Notes under the pieces: generated by a model | What the model saw: only the letters and a program-made list of their open reading frames with translations | The model's database searches: none | What the model was told of the DNA's origin: nothing | DNA from: Eustoma russellianum | Lineage: Eukaryota > Streptophyta > Magnoliopsida > Gentianales > Gentianaceae | Direction: 5' to 3' | Assembly (NCBI GenBank): GCA_036186865.1 | Contig: AP025040.1 | Span: 39,989,693-40,053,692 of the forward strand | Length of the DNA: 64,000 bases | Translations under genes and position numbers: made by a program | Shown here: positions 39,501 through 47,643 of the stretch, in pieces | Position numbering within the stretch: position 1 is the first letter of the stretch | Layout of the letters: each line of letters opens with the position of its first letter

Positions 39501-42500
39501 ACTACTTCTTTATTTTAAACGTTGCCATTTTAGTCTTAGATGATTCATGATATGAGTTTGTTTGCTCATTGACAACAAAAAGAATGGTGCAACCTGCATT
39601 GTTTTTAAGGACATAATTGAGTAAGTATTTATAGAATGGAATTTCCTCCTAAAATTACTACTTAGTTGTGAACGTTGCCATTTTAGTCTTAGATGACTCA
39701 TGATCTGTGTTTATTTGCTTAAATAAGGTATTTTTTTCCAGAAGTTAATTCTATCACTAACATCAAAATACTTACCAAAAAAAATAAAAGAAAGAAAAAG
39801 AAACGTTAATTACAAAAAGAATGGTTGCAACCTGCATTGTTTTTGAGGAACCTAATTTGGAAACTACATATGGAATGGAATTTCCTCCTAAAACTAGTAG
39901 TTAATGGTAATGATCGGATTTACTTTTGAAGAAGTGTTTGAATTAGGATTAGCACATGTAGCTTGAGTAGTCATCATAAAAACATGTACGAGTTGTCAAG
40001 TTGACAAGGCCTTTTAAGAGATTTAATTGGTTATTTGTTGGTTGATACAATGTGTAGACCCTCAATCTTCTCTGCTCTGAAGGATTGTGTTTCACCGTTA
40101 GTTTGCAGATTTACTTGTAATCTCCTGCAACGATTGTGTTTATCGAATGGAGAGTGAGCTTGTGTTGTCAAAGAATTTAGGTCATATTATCAGAAATTAC
40201 GTCACCTAGCCCTTCCCTCATCCCACGAGGTTGGTGGTGCTCTTGGCATCTCCAACTGCTAGGGGCTTTTGGTGAGAAATGAGAGTTGCTTCAGAAGTAG
40301 GTTCAGATAAATTTTGATTGATGCCTTATTGTGTAGTCCAGAAAAGCAGAAACTGTGTATGGCAATGGAATCTTAGCTTCTATGGATGAAGAATGCCTAG
40401 TCATACACCTGTTCCTGTTTAATGTAGTGGACCTCTGCGGAAGTGTCTTTCCCTTTCCTGGTGTTAGTTCACGCTCAATTCAGTTGTATGGTTAATATGA
40501 TGCTTGGATATTTGTTTCCTTGTCAACTATTAGCTGACAGTTTTCTGTGATTTGGTGTGATGGTTCAGGAGACTTGGAGACAGCATGTGACCGGTGGAAA
40601 GCTTAGAGAAATAACTGAAGAGGCAAAAATCTTTGCTGTTGGAAATAGAGCTTTGGCTGCTCTTTTTGTTCATACTCCAGCTGGTGAACTGCAGCGCCAA
40701 ATTCGAAATTGGCTTGCACAGAACTTTGATTTTCTTTGTGTTACTGATGATAGTATTGGAGGAGGAACTGGACAACTAGAGCTTCTCTCAACTGCAATAA
40801 TGGATGGTTGGATGGCCGGACTTGGTGCTGCTCAGCCTCCTAATACTGATGCCCTTGGTCTGCTCTTATCTGAGTATGCCAAACGAGTTTATAATTCTCA
40901 ACTACAACATTTGAAGGTACATTTCAGTTCCTTGATTTTTTGTTCTATGGTGCTACCCGCTCTCTGTTATCAGCATGTTTGCTTGGCATGTCCCTTGCAG
41001 TTTATTGAGGAGGTGCGCGGGGGTGGGGGTGGGGTGGGGTGTAGGGAGAGTATTAATGGCTAATTCGCTTCACTATGTTTAATTCAACTTTGAGTTTGGA
41101 GGACAGGCCAACTACTACGTCCTGCCTTAATATTCAGGATTAGAACAAACATTTTCAATTCCATGATGTTCTTTTGTCACATTATTTTTGAATCCATGGA
41201 TTGAAAAATCTTGTAATTGCTGATCCGTTTTACCAGCAAAACTACTAATATACCTTATCTATTAGCAGGTCAATTTAGCATTGTTGTATCTCTTTCCTGA
41301 ATTTGAAACATAGTTTTAGGAGGTTCAGATGAGATTTGGACATTGTGAATGTCTGAACTTTAGCTACTCCCAACTTATCTTTTTATATCGCTGGAAACTT
41401 GCATATTCTGTCTCTTATGCATTATCATTTGGTAGTTTCATCTCCTTTTTTTTCTTCTTAATTTTAGTTAGATTTTCTGTTGTTCCATCTCTGATGTTGC
41501 TCTTTACTGATGGATCAGCTGCTACTTATTAACAACGCTATATTTTCCTTTTTTTTGGTATGAAGAATATGTTTTCATGACATTTATTGTTGTGTTTTTA
41601 TTAGGATATTGCTGGTACCCTGGCAACTGAAGTGGCTGAGGATTCTGCGCAAGTTGCAAAACTGCGATCAGCTCTGGAGTCGGTTGATCACAAGAGAAGA
41701 AAGGTTATAAAGTTAATTTATAGTCTTCTTCTGTTTAATGTACATTCTTCTCATCTGTAATTTCTGTTCAATCCTTCTGCTTTTGGGATATTAATTCTTC
41801 TCAGAGTGCAGCGTATTCTGTAGATGATGACCAGCCTCTTTCTTCTGGGGTGATCTTTTTATCTGTGAACAAATGAAATTAATCAGTGATGTGCTTTTTT
41901 TTTTTTTTCAGATGTAATGTGATTTAAATTTTGATAAAGAAATTTAAAATATTTTCAATGATGTTGATCCATTCTTCTGCTTTTTCTTGATACCATTTAA
42001 TCCAATCTTATTAGCAGGAAAAAGTTGAACCTCGATTTCCATGTCAGAATGGTTCTCTTTTTTCTAGGGATCGCACATTTATGTAAAATTCTTTGGCTGT
42101 TTAAAGGATAAGAGCCGTTTGTCTTTTGTGTCATGATGAGTCAAGAGAGGAATTTAGATGCTGAAGGGTTGAGTACAATCAGTGACCCTTTAAGAATTGC
42201 TTATTTGAGAATCAGTTCTCCTAAGGAATCACATCTAGTCGCTATTAGGGGAAAAAAAAGAAAAAGGACCAGTTCTCCTTTTGGCTCTGAATAGCTTCAT
42301 CTCTTTAACAAGTTTACTATTTTTTCATAGTATATCTCTTGCTTACTGGAATGAGAGTATGAGATTATATTCCAAGTTTGGCAAGGAAAAATATGAAATA
42401 TGACCTAACTAATTAGGATGCTTGAAACTTTTTATGCAGTCTTTATTATCAAGTGTGGAACTGTGACTCCCTGAAAAAATTGTACTGGAAAATTATGTTG

Positions 42501-43880
42501 GATATCACTTTTGTGTTTTGTCCATATTAGTTTTGTGGCAGAAAGGTTCAAAAGTTCAAGTTTCACTAGTTATAACTTTCACATGATCTGGTACGCACAA
42601 AATATTAGTTTCTTCCCCCTGGCTATCATTATTCAATGTTAGTCTGACATTCTTGACAGAAATGATATGTTATGATTTAATGTTTTGACATTGAAGCTAA
42701 CAATCTTTACTTTTTTTTTTGGGTAATTAAGCACTCTCTATACCATTGACTTTGAAGAATTAGGCCATTGTTGGTGATATTGGGACATTTTCTTCCCTAT
42801 ATTCTCAGATTTTAGTTCAAATGAAAAGTGATGCAGCTATGTTGAATCTGGAAGATGGTGGCTCTCCGATCAGGAATCCTTCCACTGCAGCTGAGGATGC
42901 TCGACTAGCATCTTTAGTTTCCCTTGACGGCATATTGAAGCAATCAAAGGTTTGGCTGATATTATATTTTACTTGTTTTTATTTTATTTTACACTTCATT
43001 CCACGTGCAAGTTATGACATGTTTATTTGAGATTGCATTGGCACTAATTTTTCTGATAACAGGATATACTCCGGCAATCATCTGTTAACTCATTGTCTCG
43101 AAAGAATAAAAGGGCTATGCTTTCATCTTTGGATGAACTTGCTGATCGTATGCCTTCTCTACTTGAAATTGATCATCCATGTGCTATCAAGCATATTTCT
43201 GAAGCTCGAAGAACTGTTGAGGTGTGTGTTCTTTCTTGTTACTTCTGAAAATTGGCCCTCTTAATCGACATGGTGAAAATTGTTTTAAGTTTTCATTGTT
43301 GAGGGAATTCAACGGATTTTTTTTTACAGCTTTAAAATTTGGATGCTAGTTAATGGACTTGAACGCTCTACACTCTTGCTGTTTTCTTTTGTAAAATGCT
43401 GCCCTTATCTTGCATTTACTAATGCAGGCTATTTCTGAGGAGGAAGACAAGGTCGATGATTCAGCAAATGCTAGGCTTTCAGTGGAAGTAGGGTCTGCTG
43501 TAGAAAGTGACGTTGCACAATGGAATGTACTTCAGTTTAACACAGGCTCAACTACTCCATTTATCATCAAGTGTGGAGCAAATTCAAGTTCTGAACTAGT
43601 CATCAAAGCCGATGCACGGGTTCAAGAACCTAAAGGTGGTGAGCGAGTCAGGGTTGTTCCTAGACCAACTGTTTTGGAGAATATGAACCTGGAACAAATG
43701 AAAGTGTTGTTCAACCAACTCCCGGAAGCTCTAAGCCTTCTTGCTCTCGCAAGGACCACAGATGGTACCCGAGCGCGATATTCTAGACTTTACAGGACTC
43801 TGGCTATGAAAGTTCCAGCTCTAAGGGGCCTGGTTAGTGAACTTGAAAGAGGGGGAGTGCTTAAGGATGTCAGATCTTGA
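11095..43880 (+). CDS. KIN14A/KAC1-like: Kinesin-like protein KIN-14, KCA/KAC type (23 exons, 1284 aa)
   Basis: The product resembles Arabidopsis KAC1/KCA1 from end to end. Known family roles are chloroplast photorelocation and anchoring through short actin filaments, and interaction with the cell-cycle kinase CDKA. Exons: 11095-11304, 13054-13177, 13769-13855, 14083-14253, 14329-14435, 14664-14795, 14883-15061, 15624-15785, 17594-17685, 18401-18552, 19062-19235, 27005-27151, 29049-29228, 30591-30662, 31135-31187, 31283-31505, 33504-33695, 33774-33971, 40569-40916, 41605-41703, 42809-42949, 43063-43221, 43428-43880. Every junction is AG/GT and the phase is kept throughout (3855 nt). The start MAEEKAVNRWNWEVAGFEP matches the family N terminus. 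The motor is at about residues 140-470, with P-loop GQSKSGKT (223-230) and switch II DLAGSD (362-367). Switch I lacks the usual SSRSH. No stops or frameshifts were seen, so the gene looks functional despite transposons in introns 11 and 18. Closely related paralogues (KAC1 versus KAC2) cannot be separated here. Confidence 0.95.
12514..12708. mobile_element. Possible Stowaway-like MITE in intron 1
   Basis: The sequence opens ACTCCCTCCGTCCACAAAAT, the hallmark terminus of plant Stowaway (Tc1/mariner) MITEs. It closes near 12708 with GGTGGAGGAATA after an ATGGGAAATC phrase, a degraded inverted match. It ends next to TA-rich sequence, but a clean TA duplication and a long terminal inverted repeat are not evident. 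Confidence 0.4.
14083..18552 (+). CDS. KIN14A/KAC1-like: Kinesin exons 4-10: motor domain
   Basis: Exons 4 to 10 encode residues 141-472. The domain begins SIKVFCRARPLFEDEG, the usual first strand. It has FEFDRVYGPHVAQ, then the P-loop YGQSKSGKTYTL (14395-14435), FSVSVFEIYNEQ, SDVSHLIVCMHIYYNN where switch I should be, VDLAGSD (switch II), LGDVLAALTSKK, and KTLMIVNVSPNAVNLSETLQSLNFAARARN at the end. The order and spacing are those of kinesins. The Walker lysine (229) and threonine (230) are present. The switch I serine/arginine cluster is replaced and the usual switch II glutamate is aspartate. Published work on KAC1 reported no detectable microtubule binding by its motor, so these changes fit a motor with altered function. 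Confidence 0.95.
15786..17593. other. Intron 8 of the kinesin gene, nothing recognised
   Basis: This 1.8-kb AT-rich intron has GT at 15786 and AG at 17592-17593. Short open frames through it show no family resemblance. No LTR, TIR or LINE signature was found. Confidence 0.6.
19062..30662 (+). CDS. KIN14A/KAC1-like: Kinesin exons 11-14: post-motor coiled coil
   Basis: Exon 11 (19062-19235) encodes ELYGKEADVEKLKQDVLALQ and a conserved EVQKAWKVSFTLQSDLK. Exon 12 (27005-27151) encodes AENIILSDKYKIEKDQSAQL. Exon 13 (29049-29228) encodes AKLKSLESQLNEAIRSRDLK and ends KRDALIE. Exon 14 (30591-30662) encodes RLHEENERLFDRLTEKGSKA. These residues (473-663) are rich in heptad Leu/Ile and charged positions, as expected for dimerisation. 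The 7.8-kb intron between exons 11 and 12 contains the nested transposons. Confidence 0.93.
19380..19698. repeat. Large (AT)n/(ATAC)n microsatellite in intron 11
   Basis: About 300 bp of TATA, ATAC and GT/AC tracts, including an almost pure AT run near 19590-19635. Long open frames on both strands over this segment are repeat artefacts (Tyr-Ile and Cys-Val strings). It abuts the left end of a Copia fragment at 19699. Confidence 0.9.
19699..21401 (+). mobile_element. Copia element A (plus strand), LTR-gag-protease fragment
   Basis: A probable 5' LTR (19699-19934) starts TGTAGAAATG and ends at a primer-binding-site variant TGGTATTAGAGCC (19935-19947). A broken gag follows: phrases NNYLS and MEMFITRKGKEDYLFG, then 20292-20513 open (EMYSKKDNTPELYRIETQLQ), then a zinc knuckle CTYCKNSGHTVNEC (about 20792-20833), a protease relic PWIIDLKASDYMTNE (about 21117-21160), and a pre-integrase segment LKDVLHIPDLRFNL (from 21198). 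Several stops interrupt it. The sequence is cut at 21401 by the minus-strand Copia B insertion, and no continuation or 3' LTR was recognised on the far side. It is related in gag sequence to the Copia in intron 18. Confidence 0.8.
21402..21686 (-). repeat. 3' LTR of Copia B
   Basis: 285 bp, read as TGTAGGAATACACA...CTATA on the minus strand. It aligns along its length with the split copy at 23816-24084/26771-26786. Confidence 0.93.
21687..23815 (-). pseudogene. Copia B internal region: RT and RNase H, broken
   Basis: Read from right to left. A gag start (MATVNESTETEATYTLDTPG) lies at about 23760. It is followed by a short tandem duplication and then a pre-RT linker (SYHKLNSDFKSFTSPLD) at about 23490-23190. 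RT lies at 23066-22653, with KGFTHTHGIDYLETFVPVAK, FQLDIKNAFLNRDLQEEVYM and KLYRLKQSPREWF. The catalytic YVDD is changed to CVDD near 22630. Decayed sequence follows, then RNase H at 22108-21690 (SRSSAEAELRALALG, CDNISAINIAKNP, HVEIDRHF, DQVADIF). Several stops and frameshifts exist. Confidence 0.88.
23816..24084 (-). repeat. 5' LTR of Copia B, first segment
   Basis: This is the left 269 bp of the LTR that was split by the RTE LINE. The remaining 16 bp are at 26771-26786. The break point carries the LINE's 19-bp target duplication. Confidence 0.9.
24066..26770 (+). mobile_element. RTE-type LINE, 5'-truncated, in Copia B LTR
   Basis: The body is 24085-26751. A 19-bp target duplication, GTACTTACA(T/G)TGTATTTCT, lies at 24066-24084 and 26752-26770 with one mismatch. 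The element starts within the C-terminal endonuclease and RT linker region, so it is 5'-truncated as is usual for LINEs. After the ORF a 3' tail begins GAGCCGGAGGTCTC near 26617, contains CTTACCGTCCCCAGACCC, and ends in GATGATGATGA. A short simple repeat instead of poly(A) is typical of RTE elements. Confidence 0.92.
24150..26390 (+). pseudogene. RTE LINE ORF (reverse transcriptase), four lesions
   Basis: One frame runs from about 24150. A TGA at 24471-24473 interrupts it, then 24477-25919 is open for 480 codons. It reads NEDVQQKIKDKQRLFRELL, a thumb/linker, then RT blocks: AVGLDNIPIEAWKYLG, WRKSVVVPLYKNKGD, NYRGIKLLSHIMKLWERVI, QFGFMPGRSTTEAIHIL, FIDLEKAYDSVPR, GLHQGSALSPFLFA and the catalytic LFADDIVLV (about 25626-25652). 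A second TGA is at 25917. The frame continues (ASGVLCDKNFPTKLKEKFYRVTVRP) until a frameshift near 26045, after which MLRWMCGHTRLDRIRNE and RMRWFGHVKRR appear in another frame. A TAG follows at 26296-26298. The long open core suggests a fairly recent insertion. Confidence 0.92.
26771..26786 (-). repeat. 5' LTR of Copia B, last 16 bp
   Basis: AATGTGTATTCCTACA, the same as 21671-21686. It is followed by the AAATT target duplication of Copia B at 26787-26791. Confidence 0.9.
27152..29048. other. Intron 12 of the kinesin gene, nothing recognised
   Basis: 1.9 kb, AT-rich, with GT at 27152 and AG at 29047-29048. No transposon termini or coding similarity were seen. Confidence 0.6.
29229..30590. repeat. 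Intron 13, with (TC)n microsatellite
   Basis: A 1.36-kb AT-rich intron. A pure TC run lies at about 30496-30529, 60 bp before the 3' splice site. Nothing else was recognised. Confidence 0.8.
31135..33971 (+). CDS. KIN14A/KAC1-like: Kinesin exons 15-18: central conserved region
   Basis: Exon 15 (31135-31187) and exon 16 (31283-31505) encode residues 664-755, including AITLVKSGIEKVKATPAGEY and DGANKLLML. Exon 17 (33504-33695) encodes VLAALIKAGASREHEILAEI and VSRVRILYIRSLLARSPELQ. Exon 18 (33774-33971) encodes VSPVERFLEKPSTGRSSSPG, an S/R/G-rich stretch, and ends KIRGIDQ. These blocks are strongly conserved in KCA/KAC proteins and lie between the coiled coil and the C-terminal region. Intron 16 is 2.0 kb and shows no recognisable element. 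Confidence 0.93.
34018..34315 (-). repeat. 3' LTR of Copia C
   Basis: 298 bp. It aligns with 38749-39071 through blocks such as AAGGTTGATCC, TTTTATAGAGGCT, AGGATGCCAACG and GTCATCAAACAGATGA. A GTGTACATGTATTTG-type repeat near its end is shorter than in the other copy, which explains most of the length difference. Confidence 0.88.
34316..38748 (-). pseudogene. Copia C gag-pol, broken
   Basis: Read from right to left. The gag start is at 38680 (MASHLKTSETEATSTLEQPS), and a capsid region is open at 38420-38043 (KIYSQKDNTSELYELEAQLQ). A protease relic lies near 37540-37440. The pre-integrase His/Cys region is at 37082-36891 (HKKLGHPKFVYLKRIMP, then PFNL). Integrase is at 36580-36344 (FFWREAYLTATYLINRMPSR). 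RT is near 35700-35200 with YMDIPPGF and a YTDDII catalytic variant. RNase H is at 34621-34301 (CDNISAINTTENHIQHGKSK, HVEIDRHFAREKI, SQVADIFTKPI). Many stops and frameshifts make it inactive. Confidence 0.88.
38749..39071 (-). repeat. 5' LTR of Copia C
   Basis: 323 bp, adjoining the primer-binding site at 38737-38748. It contains a TA/TG-rich repeat near 38960-39050. Confidence 0.88.
39318..39905. repeat. Minisatellite in intron 18 (three to four degenerate copies)
   Basis: The phrase CGTTGCC(G/A)TTTTAGTCTTAGATGA recurs at 39328, 39520 and 39673. The linked phrase GCAACCTGCATTGTT...GGAATGGAATTTCCTCCTAAAA recurs near 39437, 39590 and 39828. The periods are about 192 and 153 bp because of internal deletions. 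It is unrelated to the Copia C next to it. Confidence 0.8.
40569..43880 (+). CDS. KIN14A/KAC1-like: Kinesin exons 19-23: C-terminal region
   Basis: Exon 19 (40569-40916) encodes ETWRQHVTGGKLREITEEAK, ALAALFVHTPAGELQRQIRN and STAIMDGWMAGLGAA. Exon 20 (41605-41703) encodes DIAGTLATEVAEDSAQVAKL. Exon 21 (42809-42949) has NPSTAAEDARLASLVSLDGI. Exon 22 (43063-43221) has SLDELADRMPSLLEIDHPC. Exon 23 (43428-43880) has SDVAQWNVLQFNTGSTTPFI, ELVIKADARVQEPKGGERVR and LARTTDGTRARYSRLYRTLA, then a TGA at 43878-43880. These residues (886-1284) match the KCA/KAC C terminus, the part reported to contact F-actin in KAC1. The last 8-10 residues extend slightly beyond the typical end. Confidence 0.94.
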
Positions 43881-44190
43881 TTTTTCACGTGAAGTTTGAA
43901 AGAGGAAGACCAAAATCTGTGGTTGTGACGTTGTTCTTGCAGAAAGTAAATCTGTACAATTTTAGGCTTGGACTTTTGGTATATATCTATCTGTTGTGTA
44001 ATGTATGTTGGATTCGAATTGATCATTATTGGTCCATAATGGTTAAACATTCTTTATTTTGGTTTAGTCGGAGGATTGTCTTCTGTAATCTGATATTATG
44101 TGTAAATTTAATTTGTCTGACAGTAAGATTAAGATCCAAGTCGTTTACTTACCAAAAAGAAGATCCAAAGTCTTTCTTTTCTCTCCTGTA
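43881..44190 (+). other. Kinesin 3' UTR and downstream sequence
   Basis: AT-rich sequence after the TGA. A TTGTGTAATGTATGTTGG phrase near 43993-44010 is a possible polyadenylation near-upstream element, but no canonical AATAAA was identified close by. There is no further gene. Confidence 0.4.
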
Positions 44191-44194
44191 ATGT

Positions 44195-44590
44195 CGGTGA
44201 GTGTCAAGCGAACCAAACAGTTCGCAAACTGTTCGAGTTCGATTCGTATTTGGTTCGAGTTCGATTCGTATTTAGTTCGAGTTTGTTCATTGAAACGAGC
44301 CAAATTCGAACACCTATTTGAGTTCGTTTACCAAAACGAGCTACGCTGTTCGCGAACAGTTTGGTTCGTTTAAACAGTTATAGTGTTGTCGAGTTAAACT
44401 AAAATCAATTTTAAAGTTACGTTATAGTAAACGAGAACAGTTTGGCTCGTTTAAACAGTTATGATATTGTCGAGCCGAACTTGAATCAATTTTAAAGCTC
44501 GTTCCAGTAAACGAGCTGAGCTAAACCGTTCGTTTAGATAAACGAATCCGAATTCGAGATCCTAGTACTTGGCTTGACTCGATCTGTTAA
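44195..44590. repeat. GTTCG/CGAAC-rich dispersed repeat with 81-bp tandem duplication
   Basis: The segment is full of alternating GTTCGAGTTCG and CGAACAGTTTGG, and is highly self-complementary. From 44354 a unit beginning GAACAGTTTGG(T/C)TCGTTTA repeats once with an 81-bp period (44354-44434 and 44435-44515). Similar GAGCTCG/GTTCGAGC-type repeats are widespread in plant genomes. I cannot assign this one to a named family. Confidence 0.7.
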
Positions 44591-44984
44591 CATCTCTATC
44601 GGTAACACAAAATCTCCATGTTGTTAGCCGTAGATGGGTTGAAAATGATCCAAGTTGATATATGTCGCTTTTATGTTTTGTTTGATTTTATTATTATAAT
44701 CTTTGTTATACGTAACTAATAAAGTGTGAACGTATTTGTCATTACACAAGTGGAGACTAACTAGGGAATTGAATTAAAACCTTGTTTTGGGTGCATCAAC
44801 TTTTGATTATTAGGTCAAGTTACATTTGGTTGAAGAAACTGAATGCAACTCCATTGGTAATGCTGGACTTGTTTATAGCCCTAAAGCAGCAAACGGATGT
44901 GAGTATTACCTTGGCAGGATGGCTGAAACCTTGAGGCTTGGTCTTAGGCTTAATCCCCGTAAAGTGTGATGACTCACTAAATTG

Positions 44985-45165
44985 GCCGCGCTTCTTATAT
45001 TATGAAATACCAGTTGATCGACATAGTTTGACGCATCATTATGGGTCATCGGGAAATCATCTCTGTGTGTTTCTAACGCATGAGTATGTTTGCGTATATC
45101 CGACTATCCTTGCTCCGTTATAGGCAAGAGCCTCTAAGCCAATGGGTAATGTTGTTGAAAGTGTG
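44985..45165 (+). mobile_element. SINE-like element, copy 2
   Basis: It resembles 6340-6553 over its length. It shares CTTCTTATATTATG, CAGTTGATCGACATAGTTTG, TTATGGGTCATC, CTCTGTGTGTTTCTAAC, TATGTTTGCGTATATCCGAC and a GGTAATGTTGTTG end. About 40 bp present in copy 1 after GTTTGACG are missing here. The 3' structure resembles RTE-derived SINE tails. Confidence 0.4.
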
Positions 45166-45737
45166 GGCATTTTAATACCTCGGTGGCGGTATTTTAATGA
45201 GTAATTTGGAAATTTAATATGCTGCCCCCTGTTTGTGTTGCCGTTAGTCGATGCCTTTGAACTGAAATGTTACAATTTCTCTAATTCGAAAAGATCTCGC
45301 ACCCCACCCTCTTCATAGTATTTGCCACGTCGATATATCTTTTTTCCTTTTTCTTTAATTTTCATATGTCATTAATTAATTCTTTTCTAAAAAAACAAAT
45401 ATTATTGTTTTATTAGTGCCACAAAGAATTTGATAGAGGGTGGGATAAGATATTATTATTCCACTAAATAGAAAAGATCTTTTAGTCCACCAACTGTCAC
45501 ATTGTCTGTCACAAGACTGCAATAATGCCATTTTTTTGTACCTGTATTTTTTTAAACTTTTATTGAAAAAGACAAATGACACTATTTTAGTCGTATAATA
45601 GAAAAGACGTATTAAGATATCACTATTTCACTAAATAGTATAGATACCATGATCCACTATCTCTTACTTTCCCGTCATATTATTAGAATAGTATCAATAC
45701 AATACTACCCAGTATATTCCAAGATAAATAACAACTT

Positions 45738-45787
45738 CCTCACCATCCCCTACTGCCACGTGTCACGTGGTGGGGAGTGGGGTGAGG
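45738..45787. repeat. 50-bp palindrome with double G-box
   Basis: The left arm CCTCACCATCCCCTACTG is inverted against the right arm GGGGAGTGGGGTGAGG around the core CCACGTG-T-CACGTGG. It is similar in composition and order to the interior of the TIR element at 10323-10497, so it may be a relic of the same repeat. Confidence 0.6.
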
Positions 45788-46344
45788 TCACCGCCTGTGA
45801 GGTGATCCCATTTGGACGCACCCTCGATTACATTGTCTGTTAGGACATAATCTTATTCCACCAGGTCTCTTAGTAACCACGGTTGTATGTTAGGTAAATC
45901 TGAGATTTTTGTTTCTGCACAAATTTTACAATGGTCGATGACCAAGTATGATTAGTTAGTCATTGACCAATGAAATGTGTAGAAAATTTATGGGCCCTTT
46001 GTTTTGGCCAATCACCCCCTTGCTTGCATGTAGATAAAACTTATTTTTCATCGTTTTATTGTGCCACTAGTTGATCAATGACCACAATAAAATTTCTCTT
46101 TCTTTCTGTATTAGGACTAGCCTTGATAATTGGGGCATATTAAAGTGACGCAAAATAAGAAAAGGTTGCCATTGCTAGTATGGGAGGGTTGTCCCTTGCT
46201 TCAGCGTTCTTTTAGGCTATGGATTAGAGGAAAATTCAAAGGACGGGTCTTATAACAACGGATAATATTGTTGCTTCGAGTCACGGAAACAACATATTGC
46301 ACAAATTGTAAGGTAAAACTGCGTAGATTCGACTTCTACATAGA

Positions 46345-46412
46345 CAAACTATATATGTATATACATATATATATATGTATATATACATATATATACACAT
46401 ATACACATATAC

Positions 46413-46460
<48 letters not shown>

Positions 46461-46462
46461 GT
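46345..46462. repeat. (AT)n/(ATAC)n microsatellite
   Basis: About 110 bp of ATAT and ATACAT tracts ending in a pure AT run just upstream of the LTR array. It is not coding. Confidence 0.85.
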
Positions 46463-47499
46463 TAGTGTCTCTCTATAAGTTTAAGAACAATTAGTGATAT
46501 ATTAGAATGATGTCCCTCAAGCAAAGAGACACTGATTATGTTAGGTCCGTAAGTTTTTGTGATAGGAAAAAAAAAGAAGATAATAACAAAATATAGTGAT
46601 TATCCTAAATTTGATAGGAAAGATAGAAGATAAGGATCTGAGTTAGGAAATCGAATTTTAACCTAAAAGGAAGTTTCCTAACCTACCTTTTAATTACCTA
46701 TTTATACCTACCTTTTAATTACCTATTTATACCTACCTATGGTTATATAATAAAACAAAAAAAAGATACCACAAACCCTATTTTCCCCACAAGTCTGCCG
46801 CCCATAGCAAGGGAGAAAAAGAATTATACACTCCAACCTCCAGCAAGCAGCCGAGAGTCATAGGAGGAAGAAGGGGGGGTCCTTTTTGCTTCAATCCAAC
46901 TCAAATTCTCTCTATGGTATATTATAATCGGGATAGGTAAGTATCCTTTCTATGCTTATTATGAATTTGTAAAGTCCGTATCTGTGTTTTCGTACCGAAT
47001 CATAGATCATACATAAGTAGATGTGATTGCACAAGTTGATGTATATATATGTATGATCGTTGCAATATATGTATATAAGATGTAAGGTTGTAAATGGCCG
47101 AAACATTTTGAATACATTAAAGGGTTTAGGCATACCCACTGATGGTGGGAATAATACGTTAATTTTCAAAAAAAAATATATTAAATTGTGTATGGATTTG
47201 TAAGGGCCGAAAATTGATTATTTGGAAATTATAGGGGGAGTCGAATATAGGTATGCTGCATTAATGGTATATTTTGTATAAAAGAAAGTATATATTTTAT
47301 TGTATATAATCTCATATATTCAATGTAAAGTATTTGATTATAAGTATAATCATATGTATTTGTGAGTTGTGGTAAATATGCAAAAATTGTCACTGGTGCT
47401 TGCACATGAAAAATGCCAATTACAGAATCTTCAAATTTGGCCAAAGCTACATTCAGAAATGTATTTATCTCATATTTTAATGTCTAAAACCTAAAGTAT

Positions 47500-47643
47500 A
47501 TATATAAGTGTGTACATATGGACGTGGAAATTAGTACTTTCATATTTGGTGGCCAAAATTTAAGATGGACTTTTGAAATCGTAAGTTTTATAAGTATATG
47601 GTATTATAGATATTGCATTATATAAGTATGTATGCACGTATGA
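47500..47643 (+). repeat. 144-bp LTR segment, copy A, left of viral insertion
   Basis: It is the same as 48263-48406 except for one base (TATAAGTATG versus TATATGTATG). It occurs once in LTR2, LTR3 and LTR4. The duplication in LTR1 is therefore tied to the insertion. Confidence 0.9.

Larger units (their letters stand above)
44591..46340. repeat. Intergenic: SINE-like copy, G-box palindrome, dispersed repeat
   Basis: There is no gene. The components are 44985-45160 (SINE-like), 45738-45787 (G-box palindrome), and 45996-46097 (similar to 5701-5803). The rest is AT-rich. Confidence 0.5.
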
